In this document: positions 6,563 to 14,965 of the stretch, piece by piece
Position numbering within the stretch: position 1 is the first letter of the stretch
Layout: each line of letters begins with the position of its first letter
Assembly (NCBI GenBank): GCA_964570625.1
Contig: CAZMYW010000018.1
Coordinates: 1 to 45,499 of the forward strand
Reading direction: 5' to 3'
DNA: 45,499 nucleotides
Source of the DNA: JBFLXB01 sp964570625
GTDB lineage: Bacteria; Nitrospirota; Nitrospiria; 2-01-FULL-66-17
Program-made: the position numbers and the translations under genes
The notes under the pieces: model-generated
What the model saw: the letters and a program-made list of their open reading frames with translations, nothing else
Database searches by the model: none
What the model was told of the DNA's origin: nothing

Positions 6563-8653
6563 TCACCGTGTCCCGCCGTCCGTCGCCACCGCGCGAAAGT
6601 CCGCGAACCGCGCGAGCAAATCGCTGACGGCTTTAAGCAATCCCAACCGCGCGGCCCGCACAGCCGGGTCTTCCGCCATGACCATCACGTCCTGGAAAAA
6701 TCGGTCGATGGTCGGCTTGAGCGATTCGAACGCTTCCAGAACCGCGTGGTCGCGTCCCGCGGCTTCGGAGGATTCCACCGCCCGCGCCACCTTCATGGTC
6801 TCGTCGTGCAGCGCCCGTTCGGCCTCGTGTTGCAGGTGTTGCACGTCGACGCCCGCGAACGCCTCTTCGGGCAGGATGTTCATCACGCGCTTGCACGCAG
6901 TCATGAGCGACTCGAAGGCCGGCCGCTTCGAAAACTCGGTCAGCGCGCGCAGCCGGCGGAACGCCAGGTGCGGAGCGTCCGCGGCAGCCGGCACGGCCAA
7001 CACCGCGTTGATAAAATCGTTCCGAAAGCCCTCCGTCTTGGCCTGGGACTCCAGGCGTTGGCAGAAGAATTCCTGGATCGGCGCGTGATCCGCCCCGGGC
7101 AGTGCCGCGCGCGCGATCAACAACGACACCGTGACAACCGGGCGTTCGCGCAGGATCTGCACGATGCCCAGCGCCTGCCGGCGAAGCGCGTACGGATCCT
7201 GAGATCCGGTCGGGATGAGTCCCGCGCCGAAACAACGCGCAATGGTGTCCGCTTTGTCCGCGACCGCGATGAGTTGGGCCAGCGGGGACCCGGGAAGCGT
7301 GTCCCCCGCGAATCGGGGCCGGTAGTGTTCGCCGATCGCCTCCGCCACCGCATCGGGTTCGTGCTGGCGGCGCGCGTACTCGCGCCCCATGACGCCCTGC
7401 AGCTCGGGAAACTCGCGCACCATCCCGGTGGTCAGATCCGCCTTGCACAACCGCGCCGCGCGTTCGGCCGCGGACCGATCCACCCCGAACGCCGCGGCCA
7501 GGGAGCCCGCCAGCGCGACCACCCGCTCGACTTTCTCATACACCGTGCCGAGGCGCTCCTGGAAGACCACCCCCTTGAGGCGGTCCACCCGATCGGCCAA
7601 CCGTTCTTTCTGATCCTGCTCGAAGTAGAATTTCGCGTCGTCCAGCCGCGCGCGGAGCACCCGTTCGTACCCGGTTCGAATCGCGGCCAGCGCCCGACCC
7701 GCGGGTTTGACGTTGCTGATTGCGATGAACCCCGGCACCATCGCGCCTTGGCCGTCGACCAGGGAGAAATACCCTTGATGCTCCTTCATCACGGTCATGA
7801 TGACTTCACGGGGAATCGCGAGGTACCGGCGGTCGAAGGTTCCGGCCACCGCGCAGGGCGACTCGGTGAGAAACGTGGCTTGCTCCAGCAGGTCCTCGTC
7901 CTCCACCAGACGGCCACCCGCCTCGCGCGCGACATCGGCCAATTGCGACGCGATCAGGCGGCGGCGCTGGTCGTGGTCCACAATCACACCCTTGCGCTGC
8001 AGGGCCTGGGCGAACGCTGGCCATTGAGCGGGCGCGCGAAACGGTTTCGACGCCAGGAGCCGGTGCCCGCGGGTCATCGCGCCGGAGACCACGCCCCCGT
8101 ATCCGCAGGAGACCGGTTTCCCGTCGAACCACGCCACCAGCCACCGGATCGGCCGCGAAAATCGCGCGCCGCTGGGCTCCCACCGCATGGCGCGGGGAAA
8201 CGACAACCCGGCCACCAGACGCGGGAGGATCTCGCGCAAGAGGACGGTCGCGGGCCGGCGCTCTTCGGCGCGCACCACGGCCGCATACCGACCCTTCTCG
8301 GTGGTCACGACCGTGAGGTCCGCGACCGTCACACCTTGCGATTTGGCGAATCCTTCCGCCGCCTTGGTGGGCGTGTTGTCAGCCGCGAACGCGGCCGATG
8401 CCGGGGGCCCGACCACCCGCGTGGTGGCTTCGGCCTGACGCGTCGCCACGCCTTCGCCGACCAGCACCAGGCGTCGGGGCGTGCCGTAGACGCGGATCGA
8501 ACCAACAGCCAGTCGCGCCCGCTCCATGGCGTCGCGAGCCTGGATTTCCAACTGACCGATTGTGGCGCGGACGACCGGAGCCGGCAGTTCCTCGGTCCCG
8601 ATTTCAAACAGGAGATCTGCGGTCGCTGATTTCGAGGAGGGCGATTTAGGCAC
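6563..8653 (-). CDS. glyS: Glycyl-tRNA synthetase, beta subunit
   Basis: A 696-residue subunit of the tetrameric bacterial glycyl-tRNA synthetase, which charges tRNA-Gly. The family N-terminus LLFEIGTEELPAPVV is clear, as are RPIRWLVAWFDGKPV, SPCAVAGTFDRRYLAIPREV and MKEHQGYFSL. The C-terminal anticodon-binding region is also present (FEAFESLKPTIDRFFQDVMVMAED-like). The start is GTG at 8653, three bases after the glyQ stop, which implies translational coupling and keeps the two subunits balanced. Length is normal for the family. Confidence 0.97.
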   Translation of the reverse strand: MPKSPSSKSATADLLFEIGTEELPAPVVRATIGQLEIQARDAMERARLAVGSIRVYGTPRRLVLVGEGVATRQAEATTRVVGPPASAAFAADNTPTKAAEGFAKSQGVTVADLTVVTTEKGRYAAVVRAEERRPATVLLREILPRLVAGLSFPRAMRWEPSGARFSRPIRWLVAWFDGKPVSCGYGGVVSGAMTRGHRLLASKPFRAPAQWPAFAQALQRKGVIVDHDQRRRLIASQLADVAREAGGRLVEDEDLLEQATFLTESPCAVAGTFDRRYLAIPREVIMTVMKEHQGYFSLVDGQGAMVPGFIAISNVKPAGRALAAIRTGYERVLRARLDDAKFYFEQDQKERLADRVDRLKGVVFQERLGTVYEKVERVVALAGSLAAAFGVDRSAAERAARLCKADLTTGMVREFPELQGVMGREYARRQHEPDAVAEAIGEHYRPRFAGDTLPGSPLAQLIAVADKADTIARCFGAGLIPTGSQDPYALRRQALGIVQILRERPVVTVSLLIARAALPGADHAPIQEFFCQRLESQAKTEGFRNDFINAVLAVPAAADAPHLAFRRLRALTEFSKRPAFESLMTACKRVMNILPEEAFAGVDVQHLQHEAERALHDETMKVARAVESSEAAGRDHAVLEAFESLKPTIDRFFQDVMVMAEDPAVRAARLGLLKAVSDLLARFADFRAVATDGGTR

Positions 8654-8656
8654 GGG

Positions 8657-9577
8657 CTAACGAGCGGTTTTCGCCCTCGGCGTCGGGTGACGTGCGACCG
8701 ATCGGCCCAGCAGCGGAAATCCCATCGCCTCCCGCTGTTTGACCCAGCCTTCCGCGCACAGTCGTGCCAAGCCTCGTACGCGGCCGATGTACGTGGCGCG
8801 TTCGGTCACGCTGATCGCGCCCCGCGCGTCCAGCACGTTGAACACATGCGAGGTTTTCATGCACTGGTCATAAGCCGGCAGGACCAGATCGGCCTCGATC
8901 AGGCGTTTGGCTTCCCGTTCGTAGAGATCAAAGAGCGTCAGCAGGGTTTCCACGTGCGCGCGATCGAAGTTGTACCGCGAGAACTGGACTTCGGTTTCGT
9001 GATGGACATCCCGGTACAAAACGTTCCCCGACCAGCGCAGGTCGAACACGCTGTCCACCTGCTGGAGATACATGGCGATGCGTTCGAGGCCGTACGTGAT
9101 CTCGACCGAGATGGGAGTGAGTTCGATGCCGCCGATCTCCTGGAAATACGTGAACTGGGTGATCTCCATTCCGTCCAGCCGCACCTCCCACCCCAGTCCC
9201 CAGGCGCCCAGCGACGGCGACTCCCAATCGTCCTGCACGAAGCGGATATCGTGATCGGAGACCTTGAGCCCCAGCGCGGTCAAACTGTCGAGGTACTGCG
9301 CTTGGATATCTTCCGGCGCCGGTTTGATGATCACCTGGAACTGGTAGTAGTGCTGGAGGCGATTCGGATTCTCGCCGTACCGACCGTCCGTGGGCCGTCG
9401 TGAGGGTTGCACGTAGGCCGCGCTCCACGGTTCCGGACCGAGCGCGCGCAGGAAGGTCGCGGGATGGAACGTGCCGGCGCCGACCTCGGTGTCGTACGGT
9501 TGGACGATGAGACACCCGCGCGCGCCCCAGTACTGCTGCAGACGCAGGATAATCTCTTGGAAACTCAACGCTTTCAC
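8657..9577 (-). CDS. glyQ: Glycyl-tRNA synthetase, alpha subunit
   Basis: A 306-residue class II synthetase catalytic subunit. The stretch SFQEIILRLQQYWGARGCL with IVQPYDTEVGAGTFHPATF is diagnostic, followed by YVQPSRRPTDGRYGENPNRL and LDARGAISVTERATYIGRVR. The start is taken as GTG at 9577 because homology begins at KALSFQEI; an in-frame TTG at 9628 would add 17 unmatched residues. It is first in the glyQ-glyS-ppdK run. The promoter should lie in the ~180 bases shared with the divergent gene at 9756; I see no clear boxes. Confidence 0.96.
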   Translation of the reverse strand: MKALSFQEIILRLQQYWGARGCLIVQPYDTEVGAGTFHPATFLRALGPEPWSAAYVQPSRRPTDGRYGENPNRLQHYYQFQVIIKPAPEDIQAQYLDSLTALGLKVSDHDIRFVQDDWESPSLGAWGLGWEVRLDGMEITQFTYFQEIGGIELTPISVEITYGLERIAMYLQQVDSVFDLRWSGNVLYRDVHHETEVQFSRYNFDRAHVETLLTLFDLYEREAKRLIEADLVLPAYDQCMKTSHVFNVLDARGAISVTERATYIGRVRGLARLCAEGWVKQREAMGFPLLGRSVARHPTPRAKTAR

Positions 9578-9755
9578 GAGAAATTCGCCGCGATCACCGG
9601 CCGGGAAAAAGAGTGCCCACCGTAACAAAGCGCTGGATCAAAGTCAAGAATTGCGCGTCATACACGCCCGAGCTGTCCCATGTCGCAGGCACTTGTATCG
9701 CTCCGACCGCGTTCTGCTACACTTGGGCCTCCAATCCAGCGACAAGAGGACTGCG

Positions 9756-10925
9756 ATGCTCGATTCAATGCGATGCAGAAAATGCCGACTCACCCAACGC
9801 GCCGCCCCGACGTGTAAGTCGTGCGGCGCAGCGAACGACACCACCGCGGCTACCCAGACGCCGCGAGCCCTGCGTCCCATCTTCGCGCCGCCCCAGGTGC
9901 CCCGTCCCGCGGCTGTGACCGCGCCACCGGTCGCGCTCACCCTCGTCCCGCCGACCGCTGTCGACGCGGGCTCCGATGACGGCGAGTCGCGCCGCTTGTT
10001 CTTCTTCGGGAACGGCGGAACCTTGTTCGGCATCCACCTCGTCAACATCTTTCGCACCTTGATCACGCTGGGGGTGTATCACTTCTGGGGCAAGGTCCGC
10101 GTGCGGACGTTCCTCTTGAGCCAAAGCGGGTTCGAGGGCGATCGGTTCGCGTACCACGGGACCGGAATGGAGTTGCTCATCGGCTTTCTGAAGGGCGGGC
10201 TGGTGTTCGGTGCGATCATGGCGCTCTTCAACGCCGTGCCGTTCCTCCCCGGGGGACTCCCGGTCAAGATCGGAACCATGGCCACGGCGTATGCGCTCTT
10301 GTTGATTCTCATGCCGATCGCGCTGGTCGGCGCGCGCCGGTATCGTCTGAGCCGCATTTCGTGGCGGAATATCCGGTTTTCGTTCCGCGGTCACGCGAAG
10401 ACCTTTATCCCGATTTTTGCGGGCGGATTTCTCCTCACTGTGCTGACCCTGGGCCTCTACTATCCGTTCTGGGCGACCGCGCGACAGGCGTTCATGGTCT
10501 CGCACTCCTATTTCGGCAACCAGACGTTCGCCTTCGATGGCCGCGGCCGCGCGTTGTTCGCCCCCTTCCTGCTCGCGCTGGTGTTGACGATTCCCACCCT
10601 CGGACTGTGTTGGGTGTGGTTTCTGGCGCGCCGGCAGCGGTATTGGTGGGATCACACCTCCTTCGGCGCCGCGCGGTTTCGTTCCAGCATGACCGGATGG
10701 CGCTTGCTGCGCCTGCACAGCGGGAACCTGTTGTTGCTCGTCTTCACCCTGGGACTGGGGTGGGCATGGGTGGCGGTGCGGCGGGCGCGGTTCGAATTCG
10801 ACAACCTGACGCTCGAAGGCCCCCTGGACGTGGACGCGATCCAGCAAAGCGCGCAGCCGGCCACCGCGACCGGCGAAGGCCTCGATCTGCTGCTCGACAT
10901 GGACAGCGGGCTCGTGAGCGGCTGA
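9756..10925 (+). CDS. YjgN/DUF898 family membrane protein with N-terminal zinc ribbon
   Basis: A 389-residue protein. Residues 7-23 carry two CxxC pairs (CRKC and CKSC), a probable zinc ribbon. A proline/alanine-rich linker follows, then the DUF898 (YjgN) membrane domain from about 80, with many hydrophobic helices and the repeated signature TLGVYHFWGKVR / TLGLYYPFWATARQ / TLGLGWAWVAVRR. The start follows AGAGGA at a good distance. The function of YjgN proteins is not established. The M48 peptidase gene starts 48 bases downstream on the same strand, a pairing seen elsewhere for DUF898 genes, so the two may act together at the inner membrane. The zinc ribbon is an unusual addition. Confidence 0.85.
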   Translation: MLDSMRCRKCRLTQRAAPTCKSCGAANDTTAATQTPRALRPIFAPPQVPRPAAVTAPPVALTLVPPTAVDAGSDDGESRRLFFFGNGGTLFGIHLVNIFRTLITLGVYHFWGKVRVRTFLLSQSGFEGDRFAYHGTGMELLIGFLKGGLVFGAIMALFNAVPFLPGGLPVKIGTMATAYALLLILMPIALVGARRYRLSRISWRNIRFSFRGHAKTFIPIFAGGFLLTVLTLGLYYPFWATARQAFMVSHSYFGNQTFAFDGRGRALFAPFLLALVLTIPTLGLCWVWFLARRQRYWWDHTSFGAARFRSSMTGWRLLRLHSGNLLLLVFTLGLGWAWVAVRRARFEFDNLTLEGPLDVDAIQQSAQPATATGEGLDLLLDMDSGLVSG

Positions 10926-10973
10926 GTTCCCGGTTCGATCCGCCCGGCCGACCCAACCCTCCGAGAACTCCTC

Positions 10974-12092
10974 ATGCCAACCGATTGGCGCGGCGTGTAC
11001 CTGGACGGTCGTACCGCCGCACGCCGCGGCGCGACCATCCGTCTGCTGTCCGAGGCCCTGTCCGTTACCACTGAACAAGGCCAGACCTTTTCCTGGCCCT
11101 ATCACGCGATTCGCGTCACCCAAGGGCGATATGCCGGCGAACACGTGCGCCTCGAACACGGCGGCCCGATCGCGGAAGTGCTCTTGATCGAGGACACTGG
11201 ATTTTTCTCCAGTCTGCTCCGCGTAGCGCCCGGTCTCGCGTCCGGCATTCACGATCCCTCCCGTCGCAAGACCCGCATGGTATGGACCGCCCTCGCCGCG
11301 GTCGCGGCGCTCGGCCTCGCGGCGGCCGTCTTTCGCTGGGGGCTTCCCGCATTCGCCACGCTGGTCGCCGCGCGGGTGCCCATCTCCTGGGAAGTCCGGC
11401 TCGGCGACACCGTGGTGGACCATCTGGTGCCTGCGGAGAACCGGTGCGACGATCCGATCCTACAGGACCGGCTGGACCAGATCGTCTCCGCGCTCGCCGC
11501 GGAGTCGCCCTCCCCGTACACCCTGAAAGTTCACGTCGCGGACGACGACACCTTGAATGCGTTTGCCGCGCCGGGCGGAACCATCGTGATTCTGCGGGGA
11601 CTGCTGAAGCGGACCACTCGGCCAGAAGAACTGGCGGGGGTGCTCGCGCACGAAATCCAACACATCACCCAACGCCACTCGACCCGCGCAATCCTGCACC
11701 ACGCCTCCGCCGGCGTGTTGGTCGCTGCGTTGACCGGAGACGTGAGCGGAGTGGCGGCCTTCGGACTAGACGCCGCGCGGAACCTGGGACTGTTGCGTTA
11801 CAGCCGGGAGAACGAAACAGCGGCCGACGAGAAGGGCCTGGAGATGATCCTGGCCGCCGGCATCGATCCGTCGGGCATGATCGCGTTTTACGAGGTGCTG
11901 GCCCGGGAGGGCCTGACCCTGCCCCGTCCGCTGCACTACCTCGCGACCCATCCCGCGACCGGCGAACGCGTCGCGCGGATCCGACAACTGGCCGAGGGCG
12001 CCGACTCGCCCACCCTGTCCCTCGGAACCGCCGAGGAATGGGCGGCCCTCACCACGCGTTGTCACGCGGACGCCGCGCCCGCTTCGTCGTAG
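10974..12092 (+). CDS. Membrane-anchored M48 family metallopeptidase
   Basis: A 372-residue protein. Residues 1-95 form an N-terminal domain without recognised homology (WRGVYLDGRTAARRG). A transmembrane segment lies near 103-125 (VWTALAAVAALGLAAAVF), then the M48 catalytic domain. Zinc ligands are visible: HEIQH at 226-230 and Glu281 in ENETAADEKG. LHYLATHPATGERVARI near the end is typical of the family. The protease part probably lies in the periplasm. It is downstream of the DUF898 gene and probably co-transcribed. M48 enzymes of this type take part in envelope protein quality control; the substrate here is unknown. Confidence 0.9.
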   Translation: MPTDWRGVYLDGRTAARRGATIRLLSEALSVTTEQGQTFSWPYHAIRVTQGRYAGEHVRLEHGGPIAEVLLIEDTGFFSSLLRVAPGLASGIHDPSRRKTRMVWTALAAVAALGLAAAVFRWGLPAFATLVAARVPISWEVRLGDTVVDHLVPAENRCDDPILQDRLDQIVSALAAESPSPYTLKVHVADDDTLNAFAAPGGTIVILRGLLKRTTRPEELAGVLAHEIQHITQRHSTRAILHHASAGVLVAALTGDVSGVAAFGLDAARNLGLLRYSRENETAADEKGLEMILAAGIDPSGMIAFYEVLAREGLTLPRPLHYLATHPATGERVARIRQLAEGADSPTLSLGTAEEWAALTTRCHADAAPASS

Positions 12093-12115
12093 GGCGACCG
12101 CCCACTCGCCCGCGC

Positions 12116-12664
12116 CTATCCGCCTTTTTCCAGTCGTTGCCGGACCAACCGTTGGGCTGCGTTGCGGATCGCCTCCGCCACCCCTCGATCTTTGCCGAGG
12201 AAACCCAAATCCCGGGTCTTGAGCAACGGGAGCTGGCTCATCGCGATCGCGATCGGAGTTTTGGGATTGCCGGCCATCCCGAGTTTGATCGCATAGTTCC
12301 CCATCCACTCCTTCTTGCGCGCGACCGCGCGCAAGATGTCATCCGACACGTTGCGCGACTTGGCCACCGCTTCGATCTCCTGCTCGGTAATCTTGGGCGA
12401 GTTCAGCACCGCCAGGACGACCAGTCTGCTGGTGTCCTTGAGCAGCAGCGTGCGGCCTTCCTTGTCCGCCCGGAACGCAAACTTGACCTTCTGAGCCACA
12501 TTCATCCGCTGCACCAGCTGAAACACCGTCAGCTCGGCCTCACCAGCCCCTTCTGCCGGCTTACCTGCCGCCTCAGCAGAAACGGGGACATCAACCGGTT
12601 GTCCGCTCTCCGGCGTTTCATCAGGTTGCGCCGGGTCAACACGATCAGCACGTTCAGCGCTCAC
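12116..12664 (-). CDS. Conserved protein of unknown function
   Basis: A 182-residue soluble protein. A GTG start at 12664 has a strong ribosome-binding site (GGAGG, spacing 6). Residues 1-45 are acidic and disordered-looking (DPAQPDETPESGQP). From about 46 a helical domain follows: VFQLVQRMNVAQKVKFAFRA, EGRTLLLKDTSRLVVLAVLN, and ITEQEIEAVAKSRNVSDDIL, ending in basic helices. The pattern suggests helical repeats, and I recall similar proteins annotated as hypothetical in Nitrospirota and Deltaproteobacteria, but I assign no function. It is the last gene of the minus-strand run that begins with lptC, separated from ubiX by a ~170-base repeat. Confidence 0.75.
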   Translation of the reverse strand: MSAERADRVDPAQPDETPESGQPVDVPVSAEAAGKPAEGAGEAELTVFQLVQRMNVAQKVKFAFRADKEGRTLLLKDTSRLVVLAVLNSPKITEQEIEAVAKSRNVSDDILRAVARKKEWMGNYAIKLGMAGNPKTPIAIAMSQLPLLKTRDLGFLGKDRGVAEAIRNAAQRLVRQRLEKGG

Positions 12665-12708
12665 AAGGACCTCCGTTGATATCCGCCATTCTCGGCTCTA
12701 ACCATATC

Positions 12709-12876
12709 AGCCCGTTCAGGAACGGGCCAGATGCCCCCTTCGGGGACTTCCGGTATTTCGATTTTTGAAGGTGGGTCGCAAGGCGGAGCAAGCCACCGGA
12801 GCGCAGCGTACTGGGTGCGTACGTGAGCACCGGAGGCGCAGCGACAACGCCGCCGGTGACCCTTCATGAACGGGCT
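12709..12876 (-). repeat. GC-rich palindromic-ended repeat, copy A
   Basis: The ends AGCCCGTTCAGGAA (12709) and TTCATGAACGGGCT (ending 12876) are inverted with one mismatch. The core carries TACGTGAGC and GCAGCGTAC on either side of a short spacer, shared with copies at 20204, 26849 and 45443. The stop codon and last residues of ubiX lie inside it. Confidence 0.8.
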
Positions 12877-13463
12877 CCCCCCCACCGCGGAACCAGATCG
12901 TGTACGACCCCAAGATGGTCCAACACCCGCCCCACCACGAATGCGACGAGATCGTCTATCGATTTCGGGTGATGGTAAAACGCGGGCATGGCCGCGACGA
13001 TGTGCGCGCCGGCCCGGGACAACGCCAGCAGATTCTCCAAGTGAATGGACGACAGCGGCGTCTCGCGCGGGACCACGACCAGCGGCCGACGCTCTTTGAG
13101 CGTCACGTCCGCGGCGCGTTCGATCAAGGAGGCCGACAACCCGTGGGCTACGGCAGCTGCGGTTTTCATGGAGCAGGGCGCAATGATCATCCCGTCGTTC
13201 AAGTGCGACCCGCTCGCAATCGGCGAGTAGAAATTCTTCGGCTCCCACCACGTCACCCGGCCGTGATATTGCCGGTCCAGCACACGTTGTACGACAGACC
13301 CTTTCCCCGACCAATCCACACCCGTTTCTTCCTTGAGCACCGTGACGCCATCCGGCGACACGATCAACGCCACGTCGTGCCCTGCCGCAACCAGGTGTTC
13401 CACGAGGGTCACGCCATACACCGCCCCACTCGCCCCCGTCATCGCCACCGTGTACGATGCCAT
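12864..13463 (-). CDS. ubiX: Flavin prenyltransferase UbiX
   Basis: A 199-residue enzyme making the prenylated FMN cofactor used by UbiD-type decarboxylases. The flavodoxin-like N-terminus YTVAMTGASGAVYGVTLVEHL binds FMN. APCSMKTAAAVAHGLSASLIERAADVTLKERRPLVVVPRETPLSSIHLENLL is the family core (catalytic and phosphate-binding residues). The ATG at 13463 follows an AAGGGA sequence. The final residues (about GGARS) and stop codon are supplied by the palindromic repeat at 12709-12876, so the C-terminus may differ from the ancestral form. No ubiD partner is in the window. It is 16 bases after rapZ. Confidence 0.95.
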   Translation of the reverse strand: MASYTVAMTGASGAVYGVTLVEHLVAAGHDVALIVSPDGVTVLKEETGVDWSGKGSVVQRVLDRQYHGRVTWWEPKNFYSPIASGSHLNDGMIIAPCSMKTAAAVAHGLSASLIERAADVTLKERRPLVVVPRETPLSSIHLENLLALSRAGAHIVAAMPAFYHHPKSIDDLVAFVVGRVLDHLGVVHDLVPRWGGARS

Positions 13464-13479
13464 GATGTCGTCCCTTTGC

Positions 13480-14421
13480 TCAGTCCGCGATGTGGCGATC
13501 AATATCGCGATGTCGTACGGTGGGCTTCACCCCGCGCTGTTGAAAAAACTGCGCCAGGCGTTCGACCACCGCCACCGAGCGATGCCGGCCGCCCGTGCAG
13601 CCGATGCCGACGGTGAGATACGACCGCCCCTCGGCTTCATACAGGGGCAGCAGAAAGTCGATGAGGTTCTCCAACCGCGACACGAAGTTCGCGGTCTCGG
13701 GTTGCTCCATGACGTACGCCGCCACCGGGGCGTCCTGGCCCGACAACGATCGGAGCGCCTCCACGAAATTGGGGTTCCTGAGAAACCGGACGTCGAACAC
13801 GAGGTCGGCTTCGTGGGGCAGGCCGAACTTGTATCCGAACGAACACAAGGTGACCGCAAGGCCCTGGCGTTGTTCCACATACCGCTGCGCGATGAACGCC
13901 TTGAGCTGGTGGACCGTGTAGTCCGACGTGTCGATGATCAGGTCGGCGCGGGCGCGCAGGTCTTTCAATTCGTCGCGCTCCTGGGCGATCCCTTCCAGCA
14001 CGGGCCGCGAGCGGGCCAACGGGTGCGGCCGTCGCGTTTCGGAAAACCGCCGGATCAACACGTCGTCGCGCGCTTCCAGAAACAGGATCTCGACGCGGAA
14101 CCCCGACTGCATGAGCCGTTCGATCGTGGCCAGTTTTTGCGGGAGAAACTCCCGGCCCCGGATATCGATCCCCAAGGCAATCCGACGGTTGTTGGGTTCG
14201 CTCTGGGTGTAGAGGTGGATGAACGTGGGGATCAGCGGGGGCGGCAGGTTGTCCACGCAAAAAAATCCCACGTCCTCGAAGCAGTGGAGGACGTGGCTCT
14301 TGCCCGCTCCCGACAACCCGCTGACGATCACGATCTGCGGGGCCGAAGAGGGCTCGGCCGACTCCCGGGCGGCCGTTGGTTCGTGCGTGCCGGAGTCGGT
14401 TACGGTGCGGGGTCGATCCAT
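13480..14421 (-). CDS. rapZ: RapZ family nucleotide-binding protein
   Basis: A 313-residue protein with a P-loop at residues 35-42 (GLSGAGKS), a second nucleotide-binding signature EARDDVLIRRFSETRRPHPL, and the C-terminal GCTGGRHRSVAVVERLA typical of RapZ/YvcJ. In enterobacteria RapZ is an RNA-binding adaptor controlling glmS through small RNAs; in other groups the role is less clear. The gene overlaps hpf by 22 bases and follows rpoN-hpf, the classical rpoN neighbourhood; ptsN is not seen here. The N-terminal ~28 residues before the P-loop are a non-conserved extension. Confidence 0.95.
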   Translation of the reverse strand: MDRPRTVTDSGTHEPTAARESAEPSSAPQIVIVSGLSGAGKSHVLHCFEDVGFFCVDNLPPPLIPTFIHLYTQSEPNNRRIALGIDIRGREFLPQKLATIERLMQSGFRVEILFLEARDDVLIRRFSETRRPHPLARSRPVLEGIAQERDELKDLRARADLIIDTSDYTVHQLKAFIAQRYVEQRQGLAVTLCSFGYKFGLPHEADLVFDVRFLRNPNFVEALRSLSGQDAPVAAYVMEQPETANFVSRLENLIDFLLPLYEAEGRSYLTVGIGCTGGRHRSVAVVERLAQFFQQRGVKPTVRHRDIDRHIAD

Positions 14422-14924
14422 ACCACGGATCCGTCGGCCTTCCGGTACACGACGTTCACCTCGTCCGTCCCCTCGCGGCGGAACACCAGGAGCGACGATC
14501 CTCCGTCGCTCAACGCGGCCGCCGCTTGCTCGGGCGTCATGGCGTCGAGCCTGGGCCGCTCGCGCACGAGGGTCTCGCCGGTCGCGGGCGGTTCGACGGC
14601 CTCGCCGTTGGACTCCGGCGCGGGGTGGCGCTGGCGACGGACGTGTTGGCGATCCTTGTACTTTTTGAGTTGGCGTTCGATCTTGGCGACGGTCTGATCG
14701 ATCGAGGCGTACATTTCCGACGTTTCTTCTTTGGCTTGAATCAGGACCCCGTCCACGTTGAGGGTCACCTCCGCCTGGTGCCGGTACTTCTCCACGGTCA
14801 ACACCACCGAGGCTTCGGTCGGTCGTCCCGAATACCGGGCCAGATGATCCATGCGTTCTTCAACGTGCGCGCGCAGTGCCGAGGTAATCTCGACGTGGCG
14901 TCCGGTGACGGTCGTCTTCATCAT
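14400..14924 (-). CDS. hpf: Ribosome hibernation promoting factor, long form
   Basis: A 174-residue protein. The N-terminal ~100 residues (TTVTGRHVEITSALRAHVEERM to IDQTVAKIERQLKKYKDR) are the ribosome-binding HPF domain. The C-terminal ~55 residues (DAMTPEQAAAALSDGGSSLLVFRREGTDEVNVVYRKADGSVVWI) are the dimerisation domain of the long form, which joins 70S ribosomes into 100S dimers. The start at 14924 (ATGATG) follows AAGGGGG. It lies between rpoN and rapZ as in many bacteria. Confidence 0.95.
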   Translation of the reverse strand: MMKTTVTGRHVEITSALRAHVEERMDHLARYSGRPTEASVVLTVEKYRHQAEVTLNVDGVLIQAKEETSEMYASIDQTVAKIERQLKKYKDRQHVRRQRHPAPESNGEAVEPPATGETLVRERPRLDAMTPEQAAAALSDGGSSLLVFRREGTDEVNVVYRKADGSVVWIDPAP

Positions 14925-14965
14925 CTCGCGGCCCCCTTTGTGAGCAGCCAGCTTCGGAACACGCC

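Noticed and set aside
6524..8629. Long plus-strand reading frame of about 700 codons
   Set aside because: Complement of glyS, which has clear family motifs across its full length.
9765..11423. Minus-strand frame of 552 codons
   Set aside because: It opposes the YjgN-like and M48 genes, both with recognised motifs, and has the low-complexity look of antisense GC-rich DNA.
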